From NCBI GenBank assembly GCA_023423695.1, contig JAFAFA010000042.1:95185-159184 (forward strand): a stretch of 64,000 bases of DNA, written 5' to 3'. The notes below the pieces were generated by a model. The model had not been told where the DNA came from. It was given only the letters and a program-made list of their open reading frames with translations, and did not search any database. Within the stretch, counting starts at the first letter, position 1. Every line of letters begins with the position of its first letter. This DNA is from Pseudomonadota bacterium. Its GTDB lineage: Bacteria > Pseudomonadota > Alphaproteobacteria > Azospirillales > Azospirillaceae. Positions 23,871 to 32,604 of the stretch are shown piece after piece. Both the position numbers and the translations under genes were made by a program.

Positions 23871-25007
23871 ATGACACAACCGCGTCGCCCCCTGTCCGAT
23901 GCCGAACGGCTCGACTGGATCCGCCTCATCCGCACCGAGAATGTGGGGCCGATCACCTTTCACCGCTTGCTGGAGCAGTATGGCAGCGCCCGTGCGGCAC
24001 TGGACGCCTTGCCGGACCTGGCACGGCGTGGCGGGCGGACCAAACCGCTGCGCATCGCCTCCAAGGCGGAGGCGGAGCGCGAGATGCAGGCGAACCGCCG
24101 CTTCGGTGCCCGCCTGATCTGCGCCTGCGAGCCCGACTACCCGGAACCGCTGGCCGCGGTCGACGATGCCCCGCCGGTGATCTCGGTGGCGGGTCATTCC
24201 CATCTGCTGCAGCGGCGTGCGGTCGCCATCGTGGGCGCTCGCAACGCCTCGCTGAACGCCAAGAAATTCGCCGAGTCGCTGGCACGGGAGCTTGGCGCGG
24301 CCGGGCTGCTGGTCGTCTCCGGCCTTGCCCGCGGCATCGACACCGCCGCCCATGCCGGCTCGGTCGCAGGCGGCACCGCCGCAGTGCTGGCGGGCGGCAT
24401 CGACGTCGTCTATCCGCCGGAGAATGAAGGACTCTACCGCGACATCGTGGCGCAGGGCGTTGTGGTGGCGGAAAGCGCCATCGGCACCCAGCCGCAGGCC
24501 CGTCATTTTCCCCGCCGCAACCGCCTGATCTCCGGCCTGTCGCTGGGCGTGCTGGTGGTGGAGGCGGCGCTGCGCTCCGGCTCGCTCATCACTGCGCGGA
24601 TGGCGCTGGAACAGGGTCGGGAGGTGATGGCGGTGCCGGGTTCTCCGCTCGACCCGCGTTGCCACGGCACCAACAATCTGCTGCGCCAGGGGGCGACACT
24701 GGTGGAGAGGGCCGACGACGTGCTGCGCGCCATCGAGAACCTGCGGCCGCGGACGCTGGCGGAACGGCCGCGCGACCTGTTCAGCGCCGCCGGGCTGGTC
24801 CCCGGCCCCACCGCGGAACCGGACGAATCCGACCTTGCCAAGGCACGCGCCCTGGTGCTGGAAAACCTGGGCCCCTCGCCCGTCACCATTGACGAACTCG
24901 TCCGCGGGTGCCAATTGTCCGCTCCGGTGGTGCTGACCGTGGTTCTGGAACTTGAGCTTGCCGGCCGAGTCCAGCGTCTTCCCGGTCATCAGGTCTCTCT
25001 CGCCTGA
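23871..25007 (+). CDS. dprA: DNA processing protein DprA
   Basis: 378 residues from ATG 23871 (MTQPRRPLSDAERLDWIRLI). The N-terminal SAM-like domain is followed by the Rossmann-type DprA core: RRAVAIVGARNASLNAKKFA, LLVVSGLARGIDTAAHAGSV and LAGGIDVVYPPENEGLYRDI, and a C-terminal winged-helix domain (VTIDELVRGCQLSAPVVLTV). DprA loads RecA onto incoming single-stranded DNA in transformation. No clear ribosome binding site precedes the ATG; GTG 23862 lies in the same frame. It is followed by topA at 46 bp, a common pairing in alphaproteobacteria. Confidence 0.95.
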   Translation: MTQPRRPLSDAERLDWIRLIRTENVGPITFHRLLEQYGSARAALDALPDLARRGGRTKPLRIASKAEAEREMQANRRFGARLICACEPDYPEPLAAVDDAPPVISVAGHSHLLQRRAVAIVGARNASLNAKKFAESLARELGAAGLLVVSGLARGIDTAAHAGSVAGGTAAVLAGGIDVVYPPENEGLYRDIVAQGVVVAESAIGTQPQARHFPRRNRLISGLSLGVLVVEAALRSGSLITARMALEQGREVMAVPGSPLDPRCHGTNNLLRQGATLVERADDVLRAIENLRPRTLAERPRDLFSAAGLVPGPTAEPDESDLAKARALVLENLGPSPVTIDELVRGCQLSAPVVLTVVLELELAGRVQRLPGHQVSLA

Positions 25008-25053
25008 TCGGCGCCGCTTTGGTTTGAGTGGGCATACGCGAAGGGCTGGTTTC

Positions 25054-27852
25054 TTGCCGGGCAGCAACGTCGTCATCGTCGAATCGCCGGCCAAGGCGAA
25101 GACCATCAACAAGTATCTGGGCGACGACTACACCGTCATCGCCAGCTTCGGCCATGTCCGCGACCTTCCGGCGCGGGACGGATCGGTGCGCCCAGATGAA
25201 GACTTCGCGATGGAATGGGAGCTGGGCGACCGCTCCAAGCGCCACATCGACGAGATCGCCAAGGCGGTGAAATCGGCCGACCGCGTCTATCTCGCAACCG
25301 ACCCGGATCGCGAGGGAGAGGCCATCGCCTGGCATCTGTCGGAACTGCTGCGCGAAAAGCACCTGACCGACAACCGCGACGTCCAGCGCATCACCTTCAA
25401 CGAGATCACCAAGAGCGCGGTGCAAGCCGCCATCGCCAACCCGCGCGATGTGTCCCGCGAACTGGTCGACGCCTATCTGGCGCGCCGGGCGCTGGACTAT
25501 CTGGTCGGCTTCACCCTGTCGCCGGTGCTGTGGCGCAAGCTGCCGGGCTCCAAGTCGGCCGGCCGCGTGCAGTCGGTGGCGCTGCGCCTGATCTGCGAGC
25601 GCGAGTCGGAGATCGAGGTCTTCAAGCCGCAGGAATACTGGTCGATCGCGGTGGGCTTCACCACGCCGGCCGGCTCCTCCTTCACCGCGTCGCTGACCCA
25701 GTTGGACGGCAAGAAGCTCGACAAGTTCGGTCTGCCCAACCGCGAGGCGGCGGAAGCCGCCGTGGCGAAGATCCGCCCGCAGGCCTTCACCGTCTCGACG
25801 GTCGAGCGCAAGCAGAGCCGCCGCAACCCGTCGCCGCCCTTCACCACCTCGACCCTGCAGCAGGAGGCCTCGCGCAAGCTGGGCTTCGGCGCCACCCGCA
25901 CGATGCGGACCGCTCAGAAGCTGTATGAGGGCGTGGACATCGGCGGTGAGACGGTCGGCCTCATCACCTATATGCGAACCGACGGCGTCAGCCTGTCGCA
26001 GGAGGCCATCGACGGCGCCCGCAGCCTGATCGGCAGCCAGTATGGCGAGCGCTACGTCCCGGCCCAGCCGCGCGTCTACAAGACCGCCGCCAAGAACGCC
26101 CAGGAGGCCCACGAGGCCATCCGCCCGACCGACCTGCAGCGCCGGCCGGACACGGTTTCCGCCTATCTGGAAGGCGACGAGCTGCGGCTGTACGAGCTGA
26201 TCTGGAAGCGCACGCTGGCGAGCCAGATGGAAAGCGCCGTGCTGGATCAGGTGGCGGTGGACATCGCCGGCCCGTCGAAGGACGTGGTGCTGCGCGCCAC
26301 CGGCTCCATCGTCGTGTTCGACGGCTTCCTGAAGGTCTATCAGGAGGACCGCGACGACGCCGAAGACGACCAGCAGGAGCGCCGCCTGCCGGCCATGGAC
26401 CAGGGCGACGCGCTTTCCCGCGGCGACATCAATCCGGAACAGCATTTCACCCAGCCGCCGCCGCGCTATTCCGAAGCCAGCCTCGTCAAGAAGCTGGAGG
26501 AGCTGGGGATCGGCCGCCCGTCCACCTACGCCTCGATCCTGCAGGTGCTGCAGGACCGCAATTACGTCCGGCTGGACAAGCGGCGCTTCATCCCGGAAGA
26601 CCGCGGCCGGCTGGTGACCGCCTTCCTGGAGAATTTCTTCCACCGTTATGTGGAGTACAACTTCACGGCGGAGCTGGAGAACCAGCTGGACGAGATCTCC
26701 GACGGCAAGATCGACTGGAAGACCGTCCTGCGCGACTTCTGGACCGCCTTCGACGTGGCGGTGAACGGCACCAAGGATCTGACGATCACCCAGGTGCTGA
26801 CCACGCTCGACAACGAACTGGGCGCCCACTTCTTCCCCGCCGCCACCGAGGACGGCCATGATCCGCGCGTCTGCCCGGTCTGCCGCGAGGGCCGGCTGGG
26901 GCTGAAGCTGGGCAAGATGGGCGCCTTCATCGGCTGCTCGCGCTATCCGGAGTGCCGCTACACCCGGCCGCTGGCCGTCGCCAACGACGAGAACGGCGAG
27001 GCGCAGGAAGGCCCGCGCGAGCTGGGCAACGATCCGGAAACCGGCCTGCCGGTGACGGTGCGGCGCGGCCCCTACGGCGCCTACATCCAGTTGGGCCCGG
27101 CGCCCACTGCGGCGGTCGCTCCGGCGGAGGAGCCGGCCGCCGAGGAGCCCGCCGCCGACGGCAAGAAGACCAAGGCGAAGAAAAAGAAGAAGGACGACAC
27201 GCCGAAGCCCAAGCGGGTGTCACTGCCCAAGGGCATGGCGGCGGCCGACGTCGATCTCGACACCGCCCTGAAGCTGCTGGCCCTGCCCCGCACCATCGGC
27301 AACCACCCGGAGACGGGCGAGGAGATCAGCGCCGGCATCGGCCGCTTCGGTCCCTACCTGAAGCATGGCAGCGTCTACAAGTCGCTGACGCCCGATGACG
27401 ACGTGCTGACCATCGGCATCAACCGCGCCGTCGATCTGCTGGCCGGCGCGGCCAAGAAGGCGTCGGCCCCGGCCAAGACACTGGGCGACCACCCGAAGAC
27501 CGGCAAGCCGATCACCATGGGCTCCGGCCGGTTCGGTCCCTATGTGAAGCACGCCAGCGTCTATGCCTCGATCCCGAAGGGGACGGAGCCGGACAGCGTC
27601 ACTCTGGAACAGGCGCTGGAACTGATCGACGCCAAGGTCGCCAAGGACGCTGCCAAGAAGGGCAAGGCGCCAAAGGAGGCCGAGCCGGCCAAGGCCGAGG
27701 GAGCGGAGGCGGAAAAGCCCGCCAAGGCGAAGGCCCCGGCAAAGACTGCGGCGAAGAAGCCCGCCGCCAAGAAGGCGACCAAGGCCAAGGCCGCCAAGGA
27801 CGCTCCGGCGGAAGCCACGGCACCGAAGAAGAAGACCGCCAAGGCATCCTGA
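25054..27852 (+). CDS. topA: DNA topoisomerase I
   Basis: 932 residues from TTG 25054 (protein MPGSNVVIVESPAKAKTINK); GAAGGG lies eight bases upstream, and this start gives the conserved N-terminus. The Toprim domain has ATDPDREGEAIAWHL, and the catalytic tyrosine is Tyr306 in GLITYMRTDGVSLSQ. One four-cysteine zinc finger is visible (CPVCREGRLGLKLGKMGAF then CSRYPEC), followed by repeated topoisomerase C-terminal segments (GRFGPYLKHGSVYKSL, GRFGPYVKHASVYASI). The last 100 residues are Lys/Ala-rich, like a histone H1 tail. It relaxes negative supercoils. Confidence 0.97.
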   Translation: MPGSNVVIVESPAKAKTINKYLGDDYTVIASFGHVRDLPARDGSVRPDEDFAMEWELGDRSKRHIDEIAKAVKSADRVYLATDPDREGEAIAWHLSELLREKHLTDNRDVQRITFNEITKSAVQAAIANPRDVSRELVDAYLARRALDYLVGFTLSPVLWRKLPGSKSAGRVQSVALRLICERESEIEVFKPQEYWSIAVGFTTPAGSSFTASLTQLDGKKLDKFGLPNREAAEAAVAKIRPQAFTVSTVERKQSRRNPSPPFTTSTLQQEASRKLGFGATRTMRTAQKLYEGVDIGGETVGLITYMRTDGVSLSQEAIDGARSLIGSQYGERYVPAQPRVYKTAAKNAQEAHEAIRPTDLQRRPDTVSAYLEGDELRLYELIWKRTLASQMESAVLDQVAVDIAGPSKDVVLRATGSIVVFDGFLKVYQEDRDDAEDDQQERRLPAMDQGDALSRGDINPEQHFTQPPPRYSEASLVKKLEELGIGRPSTYASILQVLQDRNYVRLDKRRFIPEDRGRLVTAFLENFFHRYVEYNFTAELENQLDEISDGKIDWKTVLRDFWTAFDVAVNGTKDLTITQVLTTLDNELGAHFFPAATEDGHDPRVCPVCREGRLGLKLGKMGAFIGCSRYPECRYTRPLAVANDENGEAQEGPRELGNDPETGLPVTVRRGPYGAYIQLGPAPTAAVAPAEEPAAEEPAADGKKTKAKKKKKDDTPKPKRVSLPKGMAAADVDLDTALKLLALPRTIGNHPETGEEISAGIGRFGPYLKHGSVYKSLTPDDDVLTIGINRAVDLLAGAAKKASAPAKTLGDHPKTGKPITMGSGRFGPYVKHASVYASIPKGTEPDSVTLEQALELIDAKVAKDAAKKGKAPKEAEPAKAEGAEAEKPAKAKAPAKTAAKKPAAKKATKAKAAKDAPAEATAPKKKTAKAS

Positions 27853-27887
27853 CCGAGCCGAAGGCGCCGTATGGCGGGGGCTGAGCA

Positions 27888-29702
27888 ATGGCGACCATTC
27901 GTGAAGCATTGCTTGCCGCCCTCGACCATCACGCCGCCGGCCGGCTCGACGCGGCGGCGACTCTCTACAGCCGCATCATCGAGGCGGATCACGGCCAGGC
28001 GGATGCCCACCATCTGCTCGGCGTCGCGTTGACGCAGATGGGGCGCGCAATCGATGCCGTCGCGTCCTTTCGAACGGCGATCCGTCTCGCGCCGGCGCAG
28101 GCCTCCTACCGGTCGAACGCCGGAAACGCCCTGAAGGCGCTCGGGCGGGAGGACGACGCGCGCGCCTGCTGCCGCATGGCCCTCGCCCTGGAACCGGATC
28201 ACCCGGATGCGCTGGGCAATCTCGCCGCCATGACCGCCGATCCTGGCGGGGCGCTGGTTATCGCCCGCCGCAGCGGCCGTCTCGACCCGCTGAAGGAAGA
28301 AACGCGGTTCAATTGCGGCGTTCTACAACGCCGCCTTGGACGCGAGGACGAGGCGCTGGACAGCTTTCGTGCCTGTCTGCTGCTTTCGCCTGCTCATGCC
28401 GCTGCCCTTCATGCGGCAGCCGAACTGGTGGAAAAGGATCGGCCGGCCGAGGCGGCTACCCTTTTCCTGCGGATCGCCCGTCTGGTTCCGGACTCCTTCG
28501 GGTCGCTCCTTCGCTCCGCGGCGGCTCTCTCGCGTTCCGGTGCGGTGGACGGCGCCATCGCCCTGCTCGACTGGCTGGTCCGCAAAGCTCCGGATCTGGC
28601 GGAAGCCCATTTCAACCGCGCCGGCCTGCATCACGAATCGGGCAGCCTGGAGGCCGCGTCCGCCGGCTACCGCCGGACTCTCGCGCTGACGCCGGGCGAT
28701 GCCGAGGCATGGTACAGCCTCGCGTCCGTGGAGAAGGACCGGCACCGGATGGAGGCCGCCACCAGGGGATACCGCCGGGCGCTGGCCGTCGCCCCGTCCT
28801 TCCAGGCGGCCGAACTCGATCTGCGCGTCGTGCTCGGCCGACAGTTTCCCGCCTGGCATTTCACCATGCTGGCGGATCAGGCGCGCAATGCCGCCTATCA
28901 GCGCGCGATAGACGCGGCGGTGAAGCCCGGCATGATCGTTCTGGAGATCGGCACCGGTGCGGGTCTGCTCGCCATGATGGCCGCCAGGGCCGGTGCCGCC
29001 CATGTCTACAGCTGCGAACTGTTGCGGCCGCTGGCGGAACTGGCGCGCGCAATCGTGTCCGACAACGGCTTGTCGGACCGGATCACCATCATCAACAAGC
29101 GGTCGTCGGAACTGCGCATCGGGGTCGATCTTCCCGAACCGGCCGATCTGCTGATCTCCGAAATCCTCGACGCCGGTCTGTTGGGTGAAGGAGCGGCGGC
29201 AAGCGTGGCAAAGGCGGCGCGCGCCCTGGTGAAGCCCGACGCCGTGATCCTGCCGCGAGGCGCGGTCATCAAGGCGATGCCAATCGAATGCCCGGCCTTG
29301 CGCAGCGTGAACCCGGTCGGCTCCATCGCCGGATTCGACCTGTCTCGGCTGGAGGCGTATCGCAACCTCTCCTATACCGTGCTGGCGTTGAACGATCTGC
29401 CGCACCGGCCGCTGGGGCCGCCAACCGATGTCTGCTGGATCAACCTGCGCAATCCGCCTGCGCATGGGCCGGTCGGGTCCGCCCGCCTCTCCATCGCCGC
29501 CGACGGTGCCCTGCACGCCATCGCCTTCTGGTTCGAACTCCACATCGACGACAACACGGTGCTGTCCACCGCTCCGGGGTCGGAGTCGCGCCATTGGCAA
29601 CAGGCTCTGCAATTCCTGGCGAGCGACCAACCGGTTCGGGTTGGCGACGCGGTCGAGGCCCGCCTGAGTTACATCGCCGGACGTCTTCACTTCACGATTT
29701 GA
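27888..29702 (+). CDS. TPR protein fused to a PRMT7/9-like arginine methyltransferase
   Basis: 604 residues. Residues 1-310 are TPR repeats (AAATLYSRIIEADHGQADAH, HFNRAGLHHESGSLEAASAG, AWYSLASVEKDRHRMEAATR). Residues 320-604 are methyltransferase-like: PAWHFTMLADQARNAAYQRA, SAM motif VLEIGTGAGLLAMMAARAGA (351-370), a double-Glu loop SEILDAGLLGEG (Glu425, Glu434) and a THW-like motif RHWQQALQFL (568-577). That set is diagnostic of protein arginine methyltransferases, and the TPR fusion resembles PRMT9. Protein methylation is expected but substrates are unknown. It lies between topA and a crotonase gene with its own spacing of 35 bp after topA. Confidence 0.8.
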   Translation: MATIREALLAALDHHAAGRLDAAATLYSRIIEADHGQADAHHLLGVALTQMGRAIDAVASFRTAIRLAPAQASYRSNAGNALKALGREDDARACCRMALALEPDHPDALGNLAAMTADPGGALVIARRSGRLDPLKEETRFNCGVLQRRLGREDEALDSFRACLLLSPAHAAALHAAAELVEKDRPAEAATLFLRIARLVPDSFGSLLRSAAALSRSGAVDGAIALLDWLVRKAPDLAEAHFNRAGLHHESGSLEAASAGYRRTLALTPGDAEAWYSLASVEKDRHRMEAATRGYRRALAVAPSFQAAELDLRVVLGRQFPAWHFTMLADQARNAAYQRAIDAAVKPGMIVLEIGTGAGLLAMMAARAGAAHVYSCELLRPLAELARAIVSDNGLSDRITIINKRSSELRIGVDLPEPADLLISEILDAGLLGEGAAASVAKAARALVKPDAVILPRGAVIKAMPIECPALRSVNPVGSIAGFDLSRLEAYRNLSYTVLALNDLPHRPLGPPTDVCWINLRNPPAHGPVGSARLSIAADGALHAIAFWFELHIDDNTVLSTAPGSESRHWQQALQFLASDQPVRVGDAVEARLSYIAGRLHFTI

Positions 29703-29929
29703 CCGTGCCCGCGCGCATAGGACGGGCATCGATCCGGAACTCTGTCGCCGGTTCAATTTCCTATCATATTAGTAGATATTTGTCCGGTTATAGCGATTTT
29801 AGATGTTGAATTCGACAGCCATCTGTCGTCTCATTCTCCCCGGCCCGCAGGTTCCCCGTGTTACCCGCAGGCCGGGCGCGTTAAGCTGCCGGCGCTGCGC
29901 AACCCAAGCAATACGGGAGGACAACAACC

Positions 29930-30748
29930 ATGAGCGCCGCGGTTTCCACACACGATCCCCATGCCCCGCAGAACGCCCCGCTGGTCCTGCGCGAGGACCG
30001 CGATGGCGTCGCCACGCTGACGCTGAACCGGCCCAAGGCGCGCAACGCGCTGTCGGTGGGGCTGATGGCGGCGCTGCAGGACGCGCTGGATGCCATCCAT
30101 GAGGACCGCTCCGTGCGTGCCGTGGTGCTGGCCGGGGCCGGCGGCGCCTTCTGCGCCGGGCATGATCTGAAGGAGATGCGCGCCGCCCCGTCGCGTGAGC
30201 TGTACGAGGCGCTGTTCACCCAGTGCTCGCGCCTGATGCTGACGATCAACCGCGTCCGTCAGCCGGTGATCGCCAAGGTGCGCGGCGTGGCGACCGCCGC
30301 CGGTTGCCAGCTGGTGGCGACCTGCGACCTCGCCTATTGCGAGGAGGAGGCGCGCTTTGCAACGCCAGGGGTGAATATCGGGCTGTTCTGCTCGACGCCG
30401 ATGGTGGCGCTGACCCGCGCGGTCGGGCGCAAGGCGGCGATGGAGATGCTGCTGCTGGGCGACCTGATCGACGCGGAGGAGGCGGAGCGCATCGGCCTCG
30501 TCAACCGCACGGTGCCGGCCGATCAGCTGGACGAGGTGGTGGACGGCGTCGCGGCGAAGATCGCATCCAAGTCGCCGCTGACCCTCGCCACCGGCAAGGA
30601 GGCCTTCTACCGCCAGATCGAGCTGGATGCCGAAGGCGCCTACGCCTATGCGGCAAAGGTGATGACCGAGAACATGATGGCGCAGGACGCCGCCGAGGGC
30701 ATCGACGCCTTCCTGGGCAAGCGCACGCCGGTCTGGTGCGGCCGATGA
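29930..30748 (+). CDS. Enoyl-CoA hydratase-like protein (ECHDC3 type)
   Basis: 272 residues with a GGGAGGAC ribosome binding site. The oxyanion-hole signature is VVLAGAGGAFCAGHDLKEMR, and the second half holds VIAKVRGVATAAGCQLVATC and GVNIGLFCSTPMVALTRAVG. The last pattern lacks the catalytic glutamates of true hydratases and matches the ECHDC3-like group, so the reaction is uncertain. It overlaps the next gene by four bases (ATGA) and lies in a run with the CoA-binding protein and metY. The 227 bp upstream are AT-rich (29760-29810) and probably hold the promoter. Confidence 0.85.
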   Translation: MSAAVSTHDPHAPQNAPLVLREDRDGVATLTLNRPKARNALSVGLMAALQDALDAIHEDRSVRAVVLAGAGGAFCAGHDLKEMRAAPSRELYEALFTQCSRLMLTINRVRQPVIAKVRGVATAAGCQLVATCDLAYCEEEARFATPGVNIGLFCSTPMVALTRAVGRKAAMEMLLLGDLIDAEEAERIGLVNRTVPADQLDEVVDGVAAKIASKSPLTLATGKEAFYRQIELDAEGAYAYAAKVMTENMMAQDAAEGIDAFLGKRTPVWCGR

Positions 30749-31266
30749 CCGGGCAGAAGATCACCGAGCCGGCCGACTACACCGACGCCTTCCTGCGCGG
30801 CGTGCTGGACAATGCGAAGAGCATCGCCGTGGTTGGGGCCAGCGCCGATCCGGTGAAGGCCAGCTTCTTCGTGATGAAGTACCTGCGCGACAAGGGCTAC
30901 ACGGTCATCCCGGTCAACCCGAAGATGGCCGGCCAGACCATCCTCGGCCTGCCGGTCTATGCCAGCCTGAAGGACCTGCCGGAGCCGCCGGACATGGTGG
31001 ACGTCTTCCGCAACTCCGCCGCCGCCGGCGGGGTGACGGACGAGGCCATCGCCGCCGGGGCCAAGGTGGTGTGGATGCAGCTGGGCGTGCGCAACGACGA
31101 GGCGGCGGCGCGGGCCCAAGACGCCGGCCTGACCGTGGTGATGGACCGCTGCCCGAAGATGGAGATCCAACGCCTCTACGGCGAGATCGGCCGGATCGGG
31201 GTCAATTCCAACGTTCTGGTGACGCGCCGCATGGCGCCGACGAAATCGTTCAAAAAACTGATCTGA
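30745..31266 (+). CDS. CoA-binding protein (YccU family)
   Basis: 173 residues from ATG 30745, overlapping the crotonase stop by four bases. The CoA-binding Rossmann fold is clear: KSIAVVGASADPVKASFFVM then GYTVIPVNPKMAGQTILGLP, and VVWMQLGVRNDEAAARAQDA. The conserved VMDRCPKMEI-type motif near the end is present. YccU-like proteins bind CoA, but their role is not known. It lies directly ahead of metY, a frequent arrangement, which suggests a link to sulphur metabolism. Confidence 0.9.
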   Translation: MTGQKITEPADYTDAFLRGVLDNAKSIAVVGASADPVKASFFVMKYLRDKGYTVIPVNPKMAGQTILGLPVYASLKDLPEPPDMVDVFRNSAAAGGVTDEAIAAGAKVVWMQLGVRNDEAAARAQDAGLTVVMDRCPKMEIQRLYGEIGRIGVNSNVLVTRRMAPTKSFKKLI

Positions 31267-31287
31267 CAAACTGGGGGAATCACACAG

Positions 31288-32583
31288 ATGACTGAGCAGA
31301 AGAGCTTCGGTTTCGAGACCCGCGCCATCCATGCCGGCGCGGCGCCCGACCCGGCGACCGGCGCGCGGCAGACGCCGATCTACCAGACCACCAGCTTCGT
31401 CTTCGAGGATGTCGACGACGCCGCCTCGCTGTTCAACCTGCAGAAGGTCGGCTTCATCTATTCCCGCCTGACCAACCCGACGGTGGCGGTGCTGGAGGAG
31501 CGGCTGGCGAACCTGGAAGGCGGCGCCGGCGCCACCGCGACCTCGTCCGGCCATGCGGCGCAGCTGCTGGCCCTGTTCCCGCTGATGGCGCCCGGCGACC
31601 ACATCGTCGCCTCGAAGAAGCTCTACGGCGGCTCGCTGAACCAGCTCGGCATCAGCTTCCCGCGCGCCTTCGGCTGGGAGCCCAGCTTCGTCGATACCGA
31701 CGACGTGGAGAACGTGAAGGCCGCGATCACCGAGAAGACCAAGGCGATCTTCGTCGAAAGCCTCGCCAACCCCGGCGGCGTGGTGACGGACATCGAGGCC
31801 ATCGCCAGGATCGCCGACGATGCCGGCATCCCCCTGATCGTCGACAACACGCTGGCGACCCCCTACCTGATCAACCCGATCCAGTGGGGCGCCACGCTGG
31901 TGGTGCATTCGACCACCAAGTTCCTGTCCGGCAACGGCACCTCGGTCGGCGGCGTGGTGGTGGACAGCGGCAAGTTCGACTGGAGCAAGTCCGGCAAGTT
32001 CCCCGCGCTGAGCGAGCCCGATCCCGGCTATCACGGCCTGCGCTTCCACGAGACCTTCGGCCATCTCGCCTTCACCATCCACGGCCATGCCGTCGGCCTG
32101 CGCGACCTGGGGCCGAGCCAGGCGCCGATGAACGCCTTCCTGACGCTGAACGGCATCGAAACCCTGCCGCTGCGCATGCAGCGCCACGCCGACAGCGCGC
32201 TAAAGGTGGCGCAGTTCCTGGAAAGCCATCCGGCGGTCGGCTGGGTCAGCTATGCCGGGTTGGAGTCGTCCAAGTACCGTGATCTCGCGAAGAAGTACCT
32301 GCCGCGCGGCGCCGGTGCGGTGCTGACCTTCGGCGTCAAGGGTGGCTTCGAGGCCGGCGTGAAGGTGGTGGAGAGCGTCGAGCTGTTCAGCCATCTCGCC
32401 AACATCGGCGATGCGCGCTCCCTCATCATCCACCCGTCCTCGACCACCCACCGCCAGCTGTCGGCGGAGGCCCAGGCCTCGGCCGGCGCCGGTCCCGAGG
32501 TGATCCGCCTGTCCATCGGGCTGGAGACGGCGGAGGACATCATCGCCGACCTGGATCAGGCGCTGAACAAGACGCTGGGGTAA
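31288..32583 (+). CDS. metY: O-acetylhomoserine sulfhydrylase
   Basis: 431 residues, the usual length. The PLP-dependent Cys/Met metabolism fold is complete: GFETRAIHAGAAPDPATGAR, QTPIYQTTSFVFEDVDDAAS, FIYSRLTNPTVAVLEERLAN and the PLP lysine Lys211 in VVHSTTKFLSGNGTSVGG. The enzyme makes homocysteine (or methionine with methanethiol) from O-acetylhomoserine and sulfide. The length and the FDWSKSGKFPALSEPDPGYH insertion separate it from cystathionine gamma-synthase. It starts 21 bp after the CoA-binding gene, in one operon. No SAM riboswitch was recognised upstream of the operon. Confidence 0.96.
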   Translation: MTEQKSFGFETRAIHAGAAPDPATGARQTPIYQTTSFVFEDVDDAASLFNLQKVGFIYSRLTNPTVAVLEERLANLEGGAGATATSSGHAAQLLALFPLMAPGDHIVASKKLYGGSLNQLGISFPRAFGWEPSFVDTDDVENVKAAITEKTKAIFVESLANPGGVVTDIEAIARIADDAGIPLIVDNTLATPYLINPIQWGATLVVHSTTKFLSGNGTSVGGVVVDSGKFDWSKSGKFPALSEPDPGYHGLRFHETFGHLAFTIHGHAVGLRDLGPSQAPMNAFLTLNGIETLPLRMQRHADSALKVAQFLESHPAVGWVSYAGLESSKYRDLAKKYLPRGAGAVLTFGVKGGFEAGVKVVESVELFSHLANIGDARSLIIHPSSTTHRQLSAEAQASAGAGPEVIRLSIGLETAEDIIADLDQALNKTLG

Positions 32584-32604
32584 ACCCCCCGGTTCGGCGG
32601 CGGG

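Noticed and set aside
24883..26859. 658-codon minus-strand frame opposite topA
   Set aside because: Shadow of topA; no ribosome binding site, no domain.
29703..30000. SAM or other riboswitch ahead of the metY operon
   Set aside because: The AT-rich stretch shows no paired stems of known SAM riboswitch type, and metY is the third gene.
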